A DNA stretch of 6,591 nt, from assembly GCA_938091275.1 (NCBI GenBank), contig CALKMY010000149.1, positions 1 through 6,591 of the forward strand, given 5' to 3'. The stretch's first letter is position 1. Every line of letters begins with the position of its first letter. This stretch comes from Candidatus Nanopelagicales bacterium (GTDB taxonomy: Bacteria > Actinomycetota > Actinomycetes > S36-B12). Position numbers and translations under genes: made by a program. Shown in pieces: positions 6,289-6,591 of the stretch. Under the pieces are notes generated by a model that made no database searches, was not told where the DNA came from, and was given only the letters and a program-made list of their open reading frames with translations.

Positions 6289-6317
6289 TTGACAATCATT
6301 TTCATTAAGGGCACGAT
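6289..6317 (+). promoter_or_regulatory. Candidate promoter of the zinc-type lipoprotein gene, leaderless layout
   Basis: TTGACA (6289-6294) is a perfect -35. With a 17-bp spacer the -10 would be CACGAT (6312-6317), a weak match, which places transcription start at 6324, the A of the lipoprotein ATG. AAGG at 6307-6310 is 13 bases from that ATG, too far to act as its ribosome-binding site, which agrees with a leaderless message. The Zur-like box covers the -35 and spacer, so bound repressor would exclude RNA polymerase. Confidence 0.45.
6290..6304 (+). promoter_or_regulatory. Zur-like operator upstream of the lipoprotein gene
   Basis: TGACAATCATTTTCA is a 7-1-7 palindrome with 6 of 7 arm positions pairing, close to the actinobacterial Zur consensus TGAAAATGATTTTCA. 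It sits in the 37-bp gap before a gene that looks like a zinc-binding ABC-transporter lipoprotein, the classic Zur target. Other Fur-family repressors (Fur, Mur) read similar palindromes and cannot be excluded. Confidence 0.7.
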
Positions 6318-6323
6318 GCCCCC

Positions 6324-6591
6324 ATGGCGTCACACAAAGTTGCCCTCATAACCGCGGCCGCGTTGGCCTCCGCTGGATCTCTCGTCGCATGCTCGAGTTC
6401 GGACGACTCCACGTCCTCTGAGACCACGGCCTCGCAGAGCACGACCGAGGAAGAGACTTCATCGGTGGAGGAGGAAGCCGATCCCTCCTCCACCGATGAT
6501 GCATCCCCTGACGATGCGAGTGAAGCGGAATCCAGCGCACCATCGGTTTCGGTGGTGTCGACCACCACTCAGTTGGGCAGCGTCGTCGGCG
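6324..6591 (+). CDS. Lipoprotein, putative zinc/metal ABC-transporter substrate-binding protein, N-terminal 89 residues (runs off window end)
   Basis: Open from ATG 6324 to the window edge. Residues 1-23 are a lipoprotein signal peptide: His4/Lys5, a hydrophobic stretch VALITAAALASAGS and the lipobox LVAC with Cys23 as the lipidated residue. Residues 24-74 are a Ser/Thr/Asp/Glu-rich linker of very low complexity. The folded domain then begins with SVSVVSTTTQLGSVVG (74-89), which resembles the first strand and helix of TroA/ZnuA-type proteins (commonly VVxTTxxLGDVV). The expected role is capture of Zn2+ (or Mn2+) outside the membrane for a ZnuBC-type transporter whose genes would lie beyond 6591. 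The histidine ligands are also beyond the edge. A Zur-like box immediately upstream supports zinc rather than another ligand. An acidic, rather than His-rich, linker is unusual. The lipoprotein call is firm; the ligand is inference from about 16 residues plus the operator. Confidence 0.75.
   Translation, partial: MASHKVALITAAALASAGSLVACSSSDDSTSSETTASQSTTEEETSSVEEEADPSSTDDASPDDASEAESSAPSVSVVSTTTQLGSVVG
6459..6499. repeat. Perfect 16-bp inverted repeat inside the lipoprotein linker
   Basis: TCATCGGTGGAGGAGG (6459-6474) and its exact reverse complement (6484-6499) are separated by 9 bases. The structure lies about 135 bases into the coding region, within codons for the Ser/Glu/Asp linker (about residues 46-59). 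A 16-bp GC-rich stem would form a strong mRNA hairpin. There is no T-run after it, so it is not a standard terminator. Confidence 0.85.

Noticed and set aside
6289..6310. IdeR/DtxR iron box
   Set aside because: The iron-box consensus TTAGGTTAGSCTAACCTAA does not match; the TGAnAAT-n-ATTTTCA pattern is Fur-family, Zur-like.
5821..6351. 176-codon plus-strand frame overlapping the three-helix membrane protein
   Set aside because: The 5894 frame has a ribosome-binding site and clear membrane helices; this frame is Arg-rich shadow, although its last 11 codons are discussed separately.

Overview
The window is a GC-rich chromosomal segment from an actinobacterium, most likely of the Mycobacteriales/Corynebacteriales group. 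This rests on codon usage, gene content (dgt next to dusB, dimeric-type glyS, a short HU) and actinobacterial-style control signals. No genus can be named from the sequence. All genes look chromosomal; I see no insertion sequence, phage gene, tRNA, rRNA or CRISPR array.

Layout. On the minus strand at the left are dgt (dGTP triphosphohydrolase, cut by the window start) and, upstream of it, dusB (tRNA-dihydrouridine synthase). They are probably co-transcribed, with a 113-bp gap that holds a 12-bp tandem repeat array. Diverging from dusB on the plus strand is a 443-residue membrane protein with a nucleotide-binding (TrkA-N/RCK) domain on each side of two membrane helices and a degenerate potassium-filter region. 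It is followed by a 90-residue HU-family DNA-binding protein with a hairpin terminator. Converging on HU is glyS (glycyl-tRNA synthetase, minus strand), preceded on that strand by a small antibiotic-biosynthesis-monooxygenase-fold protein. Diverging from that is a 130-residue three-helix membrane protein. At the right edge begins a lipoprotein whose first mature-domain residues resemble zinc/manganese ABC-transporter binding proteins (ZnuA/TroA family).

Theme. Two nearly identical 21-bp elements (20 of 21 bases the same) containing a Zur-like palindrome lie just upstream of the HU gene and of the lipoprotein gene. The second fits a zinc-uptake gene. The first suggests that this small HU may belong to the same zinc response. 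glyS between them carries a four-cysteine zinc-ribbon-like insertion. Zinc control is inference from motif resemblance; the box pair itself is seen directly.

Other structures of note are a perfect 16-bp inverted repeat inside the lipoprotein's low-complexity linker, a probable leaderless promoter for the TrkA-like gene overlapping a divergent -10 for dusB, and a 12-bp duplication at the stop codon of the monooxygenase-like gene.
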